Positions 26,373 through 32,983 of a stretch of 64,000 nucleotides of DNA are shown piece by piece. Numbering within the stretch: position 1 is the first letter of the stretch; each line of letters begins with the position of its first letter. The position numbers and the translations under genes are program-made. The DNA comes from Brevundimonas sp. 357 (lineage in GTDB: Bacteria; Pseudomonadota; Alphaproteobacteria; Caulobacterales; Caulobacteraceae), in contig NZ_RHWX01000001.1 in assembly GCF_003938605.1 (NCBI RefSeq), positions 1-64,000 of the forward strand. The letters are read 5' to 3'. The notes beneath the pieces were generated by a model. It saw only the letters and a list, made by a program, of their open reading frames with translations. It did not search any database and was not told where the DNA came from.

Positions 26373-27230
26373 ATGCGTCGGATGGCATGGGCAGGATGGA
26401 TCATCGCGGCGGTCGCGCCGACGGCCGCCTTCGCCATGCCGCAGACCGTGGCGGAAGGCCCCATCGCCGCGCGGGGCGGCGACGCCGTCCGGTTCGAGGA
26501 CGCCGCCGCCCGGCTGGACAGCCGCCTGCCCTTCACAGCGGAACCTGACGCCGCCTTCGGCGCCCCGGTGCAGTTCAACGATGTCGCCCGATTGAGCGCC
26601 GATCAGGGCGAACTGCGCCAGGAGGCCTGGTTCGCCGGCGACGGCTTCACCGACCGGCTGCGGATCACCACGACAGGCGAACTGCGCCGCGCCGACGGCT
26701 CGCCCGCGCCGCCCCGCGCCCTCGACCCCGTCGCCTTCTCGGGCGAGAGCTATGACGTCACCTATACGCGCGGCTGGACCGCCGCCAAGGGCCGCACGGC
26801 CTCGGGCCTGGAGGTGTCGCTGACGCCCCACGCCGGCTTCGGCGTCGGCAGCGACGGCCCCTCGGCCGAGGCGGGCGCCACCCTGCGCATCGGCGAGAAT
26901 CTGGACCGCCTGGCCCCCAACGGCGACGAAGCCTTCGGCGAACGGCCGCGCTGGTATCTGTACGCGGCAGGCTCCAAGCGGGCGGTCGGCTACAACTTCG
27001 CCCGCACGCGCGACGGCGACTTCGCCCGCTCGGGCGTCAGCCAAGACGCCGGAACCTATCTGGGCGACGCCTCCATCGGCGTGGCCTATCGCCGGGGCGC
27101 GGTGCAGAGCTCCTTCGGCGTCGTCTATCGCGAGATCGAGGCCAAGGGCCTGCGCGGCTATCAGGGCATCAGGACCGATGTGTCGGAAGGTCTGGTGGCC
27201 TTCCAACTGACGATCCGCCCGCCGCGCTAG
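26373..27230 (+). CDS. Outer-membrane beta-barrel protein, LpxR/DUF2219-like
   Basis: About 285 residues from the ATG at 26373 (GGGAGG eight bases upstream). A signal peptide (MRRMAWAGWIIAAVAPTAAFA) is followed by a Gly/Asp-rich linker and then a C-terminal half of alternating aromatic strands: RWYLYAAGSKRAVGYNFA, ASIGVAYRRGAVQSSFGVVYREIEAKG and a terminal VAFQLTIRPP. The pattern resembles the LpxR lipid-A 3'-O-deacylase family, but I cannot see its catalytic residues with certainty, so function is tentative. Its frame stays open upstream of this start with no protein-like content. Convergent with ggt. Confidence 0.65.
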   Translation: MRRMAWAGWIIAAVAPTAAFAMPQTVAEGPIAARGGDAVRFEDAAARLDSRLPFTAEPDAAFGAPVQFNDVARLSADQGELRQEAWFAGDGFTDRLRITTTGELRRADGSPAPPRALDPVAFSGESYDVTYTRGWTAAKGRTASGLEVSLTPHAGFGVGSDGPSAEAGATLRIGENLDRLAPNGDEAFGERPRWYLYAAGSKRAVGYNFARTRDGDFARSGVSQDAGTYLGDASIGVAYRRGAVQSSFGVVYREIEAKGLRGYQGIRTDVSEGLVAFQLTIRPPR

Positions 27231-27244
27231 GCGACCTCGCCCCC

Positions 27245-29023
27245 TTACTGCGTCCGCGCCACGCCCTCGCGGCGGCTGTCGGCCGCCCCGTCCCAGCGCC
27301 CGTTCCGCCACAGCCCGCCATGCAGGCCCGAGGTCTCGGTCGTATTGGGCCGCAGCTCGACGCCGCGCGCCGCCATGCCGTCGCGCACCGCCTCGGGGAA
27401 GCCTTCGGTGTCGGCGCCGAAGTCGTCGCCCTTGGCCACTAGGTTCGGCAGGTCGAAGGCCTGTTGCAGCGGCAGGCCCCAGGCCAGGGCGCCGATCAGG
27501 GCCTTGGCGTTATAGGCCAGGATGGACGAGCCGCCGGGCGAGCCCAGCAGGCCGACCAGACGTCCTTCGCGATCCAGGATCAGGGCCGGCGACATGGACG
27601 AGCGCGGACGCTTGCCCGCCGCCACGGCGTTGGCCGCCGGCGTGCCGTCGGTCGCCGTCGGGACCAGGGAGAAGTCGGTCAGCTGATTGTTCAGGAAGAA
27701 GCCGCCCGCCATCCGGCCCGAACCGAACAGGCTCTCGACCGTAGTGGTCATGCTGACGGCGTCCCCCTTCGCATCCACCACGACCAGGTGCGAGGTGCCC
27801 GCCGGTTCGCGCGTGGCGTCCGCGCCGACATTCGGCGCCCCTGCCGGCACGCCATAGGGCGCCGCCCCGCGCAAGGCCGGCGCCAGGGCCGCGCGCTCGG
27901 CCACATAGGCCGGGTCCAGCAGGCCCGCGACCGGCACGGAGACGAAGGCCGGATCGCCGAAATAGCGATCGCGGTCGGCGTACATCAGCCGCTGCAGCTG
28001 GCCGAAGGCGGCCCAGGCCTCGGGGCTGTCCGGACCCTTGTCGATGTCCGGCGTCTGCTCGGCCATGGCCAGCAGTTCCAGGATGGAGGCGCCGCTGGAC
28101 GGCGGCGGCGGCACGCAGATGGTGTAGATCTTGTAGGGACCGCACACGGCCTCGCGCACCACGGGGCGATAGCCGGCGATGTCGGCGGTGGTCAGGGCGC
28201 CGGGACGCGGGCCTTCGTTCACGGCCGCGACGATGGCCTCGGCCAGCGGGCCCTGCTGCAGGGCGGCGGCGCCCTCGCGGGCGATGCGGCGCACCGTTTC
28301 GGCGTAGGCCGGATTGCGCAGGGTCTCGCCCGCCTGATAGCGCGCGCCGTCCGGCTTGGTGAAATACTTGGTCGCCCAGCGCGTCTTCGCCTGGGGCGCT
28401 GAACCGTTGATCATGCCCGCCAGACGCGGGCTGACGATGAAGCCGTCCTGCGCCAGCGTTTCGGCGTCGCCGAACAGCTCGGACCAGGCCAGGGCGCCGT
28501 GCTGCTTCTGGGCCAGGGCCAGCATGGGCACCACGCCCGGCGCCCCGGTCGAGCGCCCGCTCAACACCGCATCCCCGAACGCCAGAGGCTTGCCGTTCTC
28601 ATAGAAGAGCTCGGGCGTGGCGGCGGCCGGCGCGGTCTCGCGCCCGTCATAGACGGTGACGGCGCCGCTTTCGGCGTCATAGAACATCATGAAGGCGCCG
28701 CCGCCCAGACCCGAGGACTGCGGCTCGGTCAGGCCCAGCACCGCCTGGATGGCCACCGCCGCGTCCACGGCCGAACCGCCGCGCGCCAGCACCTTCATCC
28801 CCGCCTCGACCGCCAGAGGATTGGCCGCCGACACGAACGGTCCTCTGGCGACGGACGCTTGCGCCCCGATCGGCGCCTCAGCCGGAACCGGCGCCGCCTC
28901 GGCCCGAACCCCTTCCGTCGTCGTCGCGCAGCCCGTCAGCAACAGGGCCGCCAGCGCCGTCCCGGCTGTGAGAGAGGAAATCCTGCGTGCAGGACGCAGA
29001 TGGGAGAAGGAAAAGGCGCGCAC
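27245..29023 (-). CDS. ggt: Gamma-glutamyltransferase (gamma-glutamyl transpeptidase)
   Basis: 592-residue Ntn-hydrolase precursor that cleaves gamma-glutamyl bonds such as in glutathione. The N-terminus (SSLTAGTALAALLLTGC) carries a lipobox, so it is probably a periplasm-facing lipoprotein. GMKVLARGGSAVDAAVAIQAVLGLTEPQSSGLGGG is the large-subunit signature; GTSHLVVVDAKGDAVSMTTTVES contains the autocleavage and nucleophile Thr starting the small subunit; LGSPGGSSI ends the active-site region. Start is GTG at 29023. Monocistronic. Confidence 0.93.
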   Translation of the reverse strand: MRAFSFSHLRPARRISSLTAGTALAALLLTGCATTTEGVRAEAAPVPAEAPIGAQASVARGPFVSAANPLAVEAGMKVLARGGSAVDAAVAIQAVLGLTEPQSSGLGGGAFMMFYDAESGAVTVYDGRETAPAAATPELFYENGKPLAFGDAVLSGRSTGAPGVVPMLALAQKQHGALAWSELFGDAETLAQDGFIVSPRLAGMINGSAPQAKTRWATKYFTKPDGARYQAGETLRNPAYAETVRRIAREGAAALQQGPLAEAIVAAVNEGPRPGALTTADIAGYRPVVREAVCGPYKIYTICVPPPPSSGASILELLAMAEQTPDIDKGPDSPEAWAAFGQLQRLMYADRDRYFGDPAFVSVPVAGLLDPAYVAERAALAPALRGAAPYGVPAGAPNVGADATREPAGTSHLVVVDAKGDAVSMTTTVESLFGSGRMAGGFFLNNQLTDFSLVPTATDGTPAANAVAAGKRPRSSMSPALILDREGRLVGLLGSPGGSSILAYNAKALIGALAWGLPLQQAFDLPNLVAKGDDFGADTEGFPEAVRDGMAARGVELRPNTTETSGLHGGLWRNGRWDGAADSRREGVARTQ

Positions 29024-29175
29024 TCAAGCACTCCGGGGCATTACAGGGAGGCTTTATGCCTAGGCCCGCAGGCCCCCGAGGCCAACCCCGCATTTTCTCA
29101 AGATTTTCTGAGAAAACCTGCTTGCCAGCCCCGAAGCGACCCGCTAGATACCCGGCCCTGCCCGCAAGGCAGTGC

Positions 29176-29252
29176 GCACCCGTAGCTCAGCTGGATAGAG
29201 CACCAGACTACGAATCTGGGGGTCAGGAGTTCGAATCTCTTCGGGTGCGCCA
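29176..29252 (+). tRNA. tRNA-Arg (anticodon ACG)
   Basis: 77 bases including encoded CCA. The acceptor stem GCACCCG/CGGGTGC, D-arm GCTC/GAGC, anticodon loop CTACGAA on a CCAGA/TCTGG stem, and T-arm with TTCGAAT all pair. The ACG anticodon (inosine-modified) reads CGU, CGC and CGA. It points toward the accessory region and toward the second tRNA-Arg. Confidence 0.95.
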
Positions 29253-29644
29253 TTCTCTCCATGTCGTTATATTTCAATGACTTGAGACCGCTCTCGCGGC
29301 CGTTTTCCATCGCTTTTTACAACGCCTAGGTCATCTGGATGCGGCCTGCTGGACGCGAGATTAGCGCTAGCGATAATTCCACGATCAACCCAGGCTGACG
29401 CGAACATGCCTCCCTTCGTCGTGAGGGCGATTATCGTGGGGCCTCTGGGATCGACGGCCTGCCCTCATCTGCGGCAGAATGGACAAGCAGTGATGGGCGA
29501 ACCGTCTCCGTTCACGAGCCAAGGCGCCCAGTCGCTCCTTCAGTGAATCTCGCCCGCCCCTTTCGTCCAGCCTGCAAGGACCGGCTCTGGTTGCTCGCGG
29601 AGGAAATTCTTAGGGGCAAACCTTTTTAAGTTCGCCTTCGTTCA
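29253..29644. other. Gene-free stretch downstream of tRNA-Arg
   Basis: About 390 bases with no supportable open frame on either strand and visibly lower GC than the flanking core. A short CCGC/GCGG hairpin followed by CCGTTTT lies about 30 bases after the tRNA and could end its transcript. I see no second copy of the tRNA 3' end here. Confidence 0.5.
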
Positions 29645-29667
29645 GCGTAGCTAAAGCTTAGCTACGC
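29645..29667. repeat. Perfect hairpin over the orphan gene's stop codon
   Basis: GCGTAGCTAA and TTAGCTACGC are perfect 10-base arms with a three-base loop; the stop codon of the minus-strand orphan (29658-29660) lies inside the stem. No T-run follows on the minus strand, so it may stabilise the mRNA end rather than act as an intrinsic terminator. Confidence 0.55.
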
Positions 29668-30119
29668 GCGATGATTTCCGCGTCCGGATAGTCTCGAGCT
29701 TTTTTGTAGAGGATCACGTATCCCAGCAGCTTGGTGGCTTGCCATCCGGCAGGCAGCTGCTTGACAATAACCTCAATAGATTGCCGCGCGGTCCGGACGC
29801 CCGGTTCCAAGCGAACGATCGTATCGGCAAGATCAGCATGCGGCGGCCCATTGGACGTGCGCCGTTGAGCTCTCAAACTCCATGGAACTCTAGCGCGGAT
29901 TGCTGCCAAAGCAACGGAAACAGGCCCTTCAAACGCAACCTCGAATTCCAACGGAAGATCGATATCGGCCGGGTATAGAGCATCGAAATTTGTAGGCTTG
30001 TTTTTGGTCGTGTCTCGCTCTCGCCCCGGATCGTTTGAGCCAAACCCGCTACCGTTCCAGGCCCGAGCCCGAACGCCCCCCATAGCTCTTATGAGGTCCG
30101 TTTCTATATCCATTGCCAT
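29658..30119 (-). CDS. Orphan accessory protein, unknown
   Basis: 153 residues from ATG 30119 (MAMDIETDLIRAMGG), or up to 215 if the open frame to 30305 is used; neither start has a good ribosome-binding site. Soluble, no signal peptide. Visible stretches include LPLEFEVAFEGPVSVALAAIRARVPWSL and an Ile/Val/Lys-rich C-terminus (QSIEVIVKQLPAGWQATKLLGYVILYKKARDYPDAEII). I do not recognise it. Base composition is lower in GC than the core genes, consistent with transfer. It sits alone between the tRNA and the higBA pair. Confidence 0.5.
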   Translation of the reverse strand: MAMDIETDLIRAMGGVRARAWNGSGFGSNDPGRERDTTKNKPTNFDALYPADIDLPLEFEVAFEGPVSVALAAIRARVPWSLRAQRRTSNGPPHADLADTIVRLEPGVRTARQSIEVIVKQLPAGWQATKLLGYVILYKKARDYPDAEIIARS

Positions 30120-30581
30120 GAAGACGTAGATTCTCAGCGCTTTGAACGTGACCTTAGATGGGTCAAGGTTTCGCCGATGAAGAATTTTACGGCTATGCCG
30201 AAGTAGTCGATGAGCCGACCCAGCGTCAGGCCGAAGCCTCGATATGGCGCTATTCGCGCGCCCCGTTTCGGAAAACCTCGCGGGGAAACTCGTGGCCGTT
30301 CCCAAGAACCGGAACAGCGGTGTTTCTCAATGCCAACCCAACTTCTTTCGTCAAGCGACCTTAGATTATGGATGGCTTAGCAAGCAAACACTCGTCGCCG
30401 GTACCGGTTCCAGCTTGACGAGATGCCGTCACTCTGCCGGACTTTCGTGCAGAAAGCCTTGCGAGGACGGGGTGTCAGCCGCTAACCAGCCATACGCTGC
30501 CTTACGCTGAATGCCGGGTTTGCTGGCGGCAATGAATGACCGCTCCTGGCGCAAGGCGGAAGGGTCAGAGAGCCCGACGAC
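30120..30581. other. Low-GC gap between orphan gene and higA
   Basis: About 460 bases without a convincing gene. On the minus strand several short open frames change phase over about 30140-30360 (for example GLTLGRLIDYFGIAVKFFIGETL ending in TGA near 30140), which reads like a frameshifted gene remnant. I could not place it in a family. Confidence 0.35.
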
Positions 30582-30902
30582 TTAGACTGGCGCGTGCAAC
30601 TGCTCGATCCTCTCTAGTTCCCCGCGCCCCTCGATTGCGGCCTTGGACAGATCATGCGTGGTCTGGAGATTGATCCAGTACTGGGGCGACGTGCCAAACA
30701 CCTTGGCCAGGCGCAGAGCCGTGTCGGCCGTGACCGACTGCTTCTCACGCACCAGACGCTCGATACGGGCACGATCCTTCAGTCCCATGGCCTTGGCGAG
30801 AGCGCCGGCGCTGAGACCGTAGGCGGGCAGGTAGTCTTCCCGCAGGTGTTCGCCAGGATGCGGCGCCGGCGCCGCGAAGTTGGCGAAGTCATGCATCCCC
30901 AT
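30582..30902 (-). CDS. higA: Antitoxin HigA family (XRE helix-turn-helix)
   Basis: About 106 residues starting MGMHDFANF. Features typical of HigA/VapI antitoxins are PHPGEHLREDYLPAYGLSAGALAKAMG, then a helix-turn-helix with DRARIERLVREKQSVTADTALRLAKVFGTSPQYWINLQTTHDL. It neutralises the upstream-encoded toxin and represses the pair by binding the operator. Fifty-three bases separate it from higB, which precedes it, the order typical of higBA modules. Confidence 0.88.
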   Translation of the reverse strand: MGMHDFANFAAPAPHPGEHLREDYLPAYGLSAGALAKAMGLKDRARIERLVREKQSVTADTALRLAKVFGTSPQYWINLQTTHDLSKAAIEGRGELERIEQLHAPV

Positions 30903-30955
30903 CGGCGAACTTCTCTCTTCCTGGTCCGATCCGGACCGCTCCACCAAGCCTCCGC

Positions 30956-31237
30956 TCAGTGGTAATCTACAAACTCAACATCCTCCGGCCCCTGATCGGT
31001 CCATCGGAAGCAGATGCGGAATTGGTCGTTCACACTGATCGACCACTGCCCCGCCCGGTCCTCGTGCAGGCGGTGCAGGCGGTTCCCCGGCGGATGTTTG
31101 AGATCATCGAGCCGCGTCGCCGCATCCAGCTGAAAGAGGCTGCGCCGCACCCGCTTGAAGAGGTCGGCCGGAAAACCTTTGGGGCAGTTGCCCTCAAAGA
31201 CCTCCCTAGCCTGTTTGCTCTTCCAGCTGAGGATCAC
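30956..31237 (-). CDS. higB: Toxin HigB family (RelE-like mRNA interferase)
   Basis: 93 residues from a GTG at 31237 (VILSWKSKQAREVFEGN) with GGAAGG upstream; the frame is open to 31288 but that stretch contains one of the operators and is unlikely to be translated. The fold signature is visible: LFKRVRRSLFQLDAATRLDDLKHPPGNRLHRL, then GQWSISVNDQFRICFRWTDQGPEDVEFVDYH, where the conserved Arg before ICF and the terminal His fit ribosome-dependent mRNA cleavage. Complete and probably functional. Confidence 0.88.
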   Translation of the reverse strand: MILSWKSKQAREVFEGNCPKGFPADLFKRVRRSLFQLDAATRLDDLKHPPGNRLHRLHEDRAGQWSISVNDQFRICFRWTDQGPEDVEFVDYH

Positions 31238-31261
31238 GGCTAAAGCCTTCCATACGCAGTT

Positions 31262-31313
31262 TGTAGCGAGACGTGCTACATAAATCAAGCTATTTGTAGC
31301 GCGATTCGCTACA
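31262..31313. promoter_or_regulatory. Twin palindromic operators upstream of higBA
   Basis: TGTAGCGAGACGTGCTACA (31262-31280) and TGTAGCGCGATTCGCTACA (31295-31313), two 19-base palindromes with TGTAGC/GCTACA arms, start 33 bases apart. They sit just upstream of higB, where HigA normally binds to autoregulate. The binding protein is inferred from position. Confidence 0.75.
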
Positions 31314-31346
31314 TGTTGAACGGCTGGGCCTGGGCGGATTTTATAG

Positions 31347-31577
31347 TCAGGCTTTCAGTCGGACGCCGGGGCCGCCGGAAGAATCGGGCGGAAGGAAGAC
31401 CACACCGGCAGATTCCAGAGCCTCCTGCATACGCTTCATATTGGTCGTGAGGATCGCACCCTTCCCGCTCTCAAAACGGAGAATGGTGGAATCGGCCACG
31501 CCTGACATTTGCGACAGCTCGCGGACGCTGATTTTTAATGCGGCGCGGGCCATTCGTATCTGACTCGGCTCCAGCAT
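31347..31577 (-). CDS. Small XRE-family transcriptional regulator
   Basis: 76-residue helix-turn-helix protein: IRMARAALKISVRELSQMSGVADSTILRFESGKGAILTTNMKRMQEALESAGVVFL. AGGAGG lies nine bases before the ATG at 31577. No partner gene is adjacent, so it is an orphan regulator of the element rather than a clear antitoxin. Four phased GAAATT repeats upstream (31582-31651) are the likely operator, which suggests autoregulation and perhaps control of the divergent HEPN-like gene. Confidence 0.82.
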   Translation of the reverse strand: MLEPSQIRMARAALKISVRELSQMSGVADSTILRFESGKGAILTTNMKRMQEALESAGVVFLPPDSSGGPGVRLKA

Positions 31578-31581
31578 AACC

Positions 31582-31651
31582 GAAATTCCTCCTCACGTGA
31601 TGAAATTTCGTTGACATCGTCGCGGAAATTCGGTGGAGTGTAGGTGAAATT
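31582..31651. promoter_or_regulatory. Four phased GAAATT repeats
   Basis: GAAATT occurs at 31582, 31602, 31625 and 31646, offsets of 20, 23 and 21 bases, roughly two helical turns each. The first lies just upstream of the XRE gene's Shine-Dalgarno, and TAGAAT on the minus strand overlapping the last resembles a -10 element. Likely binding array for the adjacent XRE protein. Confidence 0.5.
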
Positions 31652-31792
31652 CTATCAAACTCCACCGTTCAGCATGATCTGAGCGACCGGGCGGCTGCGC
31701 GGGAGGCCACGCATGCCTGACCACCAGGATACCCAAAGACGTGCGATTCCTCCTCGCGGGAAAGAGACACTGAGCTCAGCGAGTGCGGTGTC

Positions 31793-32224
31793 ATGAGAAA
31801 CCGACCGCGCGATCCTGACCTCCACCTTGCGCGGGCGTTCGCCCATAACGCCCGCGCCTTCCATGCGATGGCCTGGACCGATGATGACCGCATCGGCGCC
31901 CGGTCGGCCTACCACTCCGCCATCGCCATCGAACTCGGCCTTAAAGCCTAACTGCTCCATCGTGGGCTCTCCGACGACTGGAACCTCACCTACCTCCGTC
32001 ACGATCTGACCAAGGCGCTTCGGTGCGTCCGGATGCTGGGGTTTCAAAACATCCCAGACGGCATCGCCGACATACTCGGACCGTTCTACGCCTCTGGCGC
32101 CCTGCGCTCCGGTATGTGCAATCCAGAACTGCCGCTACCGCCCGACGCGATCGACGAAGCCATCTGCGACCTCCTCAGCGCAGTGGAGGCCGCCATCGGG
32201 GTGGAATGTGAGGCGACCCCATGA
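31793..32224 (+). pseudogene. HEPN-like protein gene interrupted by an ochre stop
   Basis: One frame from ATG 31793 to TGA 32224 (143 sense positions) with a single TAA at 31949-31951. Before it: FAHNARAFHAMAWTDDDRIGARSAYHSAIAIELGLKA; after it: LLHRGLSDDWNLTYLRHDLTKALRCVRMLGF and on to the C-terminus. The join IELGLKA-(stop)-LLHRG and RHDLTKAL fit the HEPN pattern AxExxLKAxL...HDLxxL, and the stop stands where an aromatic such as Tyr (TAC to TAA) would be expected. HEPN domains include RNases and nucleotidyltransferase partners. The stop codon overlaps the next gene's start (ATGA), so the pair was an operon. Confidence 0.7.
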
Positions 32225-32493
32225 GGCGCTGGCCCTCGCCGCTCCGACGGCACCCTCGTCGATCCGCCGAAGATCGCCAGCGCCGGATTCTCGTCCGGGC
32301 GATCCGCCGACTGCCACGCGACTATCGCGACGTCTTCGTTCTCCATCGCTTCGCCGGAATGTCGCTGGAGCAGATCGCCGAACATCCGGGTATCGACCAG
32401 CAGGCGGTTGAAACGCGCCTGACGGAGGCGCTCGTAAGGCTCAGCCGCGCCGTCGATGAGGCGGGCGGTTGGGAGCCTTCTGAAGGGCAATGA
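32221..32493 (+). CDS. Sigma-70 region 4-like helix-turn-helix protein
   Basis: 90 residues. An Arg-rich N-terminus is followed by LVRAIRRLPRDYRDVFVLHRFAGMSLEQIAEHPGIDQQAVETRLTEALVRLSRAVDEA, the recognition half of ECF-type sigma factors. Region 2, needed to bind core polymerase and melt the -10, is absent, so it is not a complete sigma factor; a repressor, activator or anti-sigma-like role is possible. Intact, unlike the HEPN-like gene it overlaps by four bases. Confidence 0.75.
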   Translation: MRRWPSPLRRHPRRSAEDRQRRILVRAIRRLPRDYRDVFVLHRFAGMSLEQIAEHPGIDQQAVETRLTEALVRLSRAVDEAGGWEPSEGQ

Positions 32494-32559
32494 GGGTCTA
32501 GGGCAGGATAGGCTTTGCGCCGGCATTATCTGACAAGCGGAGCCGTATTGACCCTCATT
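32489..32559. repeat. 10-base inverted repeat after the sigma-4 gene
   Basis: AATGAGGGTC (32489-32498) and GACCCTCATT (32550-32559) are perfect inverted arms 51 bases apart. The left arm covers the stop codon of the sigma-4 gene. Could be a weak transcript-end structure or a protein or recombinase site; no T-run follows. Confidence 0.35.
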
Positions 32560-32776
32560 AGTGGTTGAAGAACAGCGCCGTCCGCCCGCTTCAACGCCGC
32601 TTCGCGCCCTGCGGGCTGCGGCAGGCGCCGCAGGCGTTGACCCGGTCGGCCGCCGCCGCTGGGGGCCCGGCATGGATCGAGGGATCGATCCGTTTTGCGA
32701 GAAAGCGGCGGCCGGAGATTTGCGAGGGAGAGGTTACGAATATGCGCGCGCTTATAGAGCGGACAGCCTGGCGGGC

Positions 32777-32971
32777 ATGCACGTCCAGCCGTCATCAGAG
32801 CCGCAGGTGCGTCGGCGCCCGACTCCGCCAGTGCGGCGAGTTGGCGTACAGTCGGTCGTCCGCGTCACCGACACCTGGCCCGATGATCTCCCGATCAGTC
32901 CGGCCGAGCTTCTGGCGGTGGAGGCGTGGCTTGGCGAGGTGCTCGACGAGATTCTGGGGCCGCGCCTCTGA
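32777..32971 (+). CDS. Small protein preceding the recombinase
   Basis: 64 residues from ATG 32777: an Arg/Pro-rich basic start (VRRRPTPPVRRVGVQSVVRVTDTWPDD) then an acidic amphipathic helix (ISPAELLAVEAWLGEVLDEILG). It ends 12 bases before the recombinase start codon, so it is co-transcribed. The frame is open to 32561 but the upstream part is not protein-like. Family not recognised; its position suggests an accessory or control role for the recombinase. Confidence 0.55.
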   Translation: MHVQPSSEPQVRRRPTPPVRRVGVQSVVRVTDTWPDDLPISPAELLAVEAWLGEVLDEILGPRL

Positions 32972-32983
32972 GAGGAGCAGGGC

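Noticed and set aside
31655..32047. 130-residue minus-strand open frame opposite the HEPN-like gene
   Set aside because: No ribosome-binding site or family signal, while the plus strand gives a clear HEPN-like pattern on both sides of the single stop.
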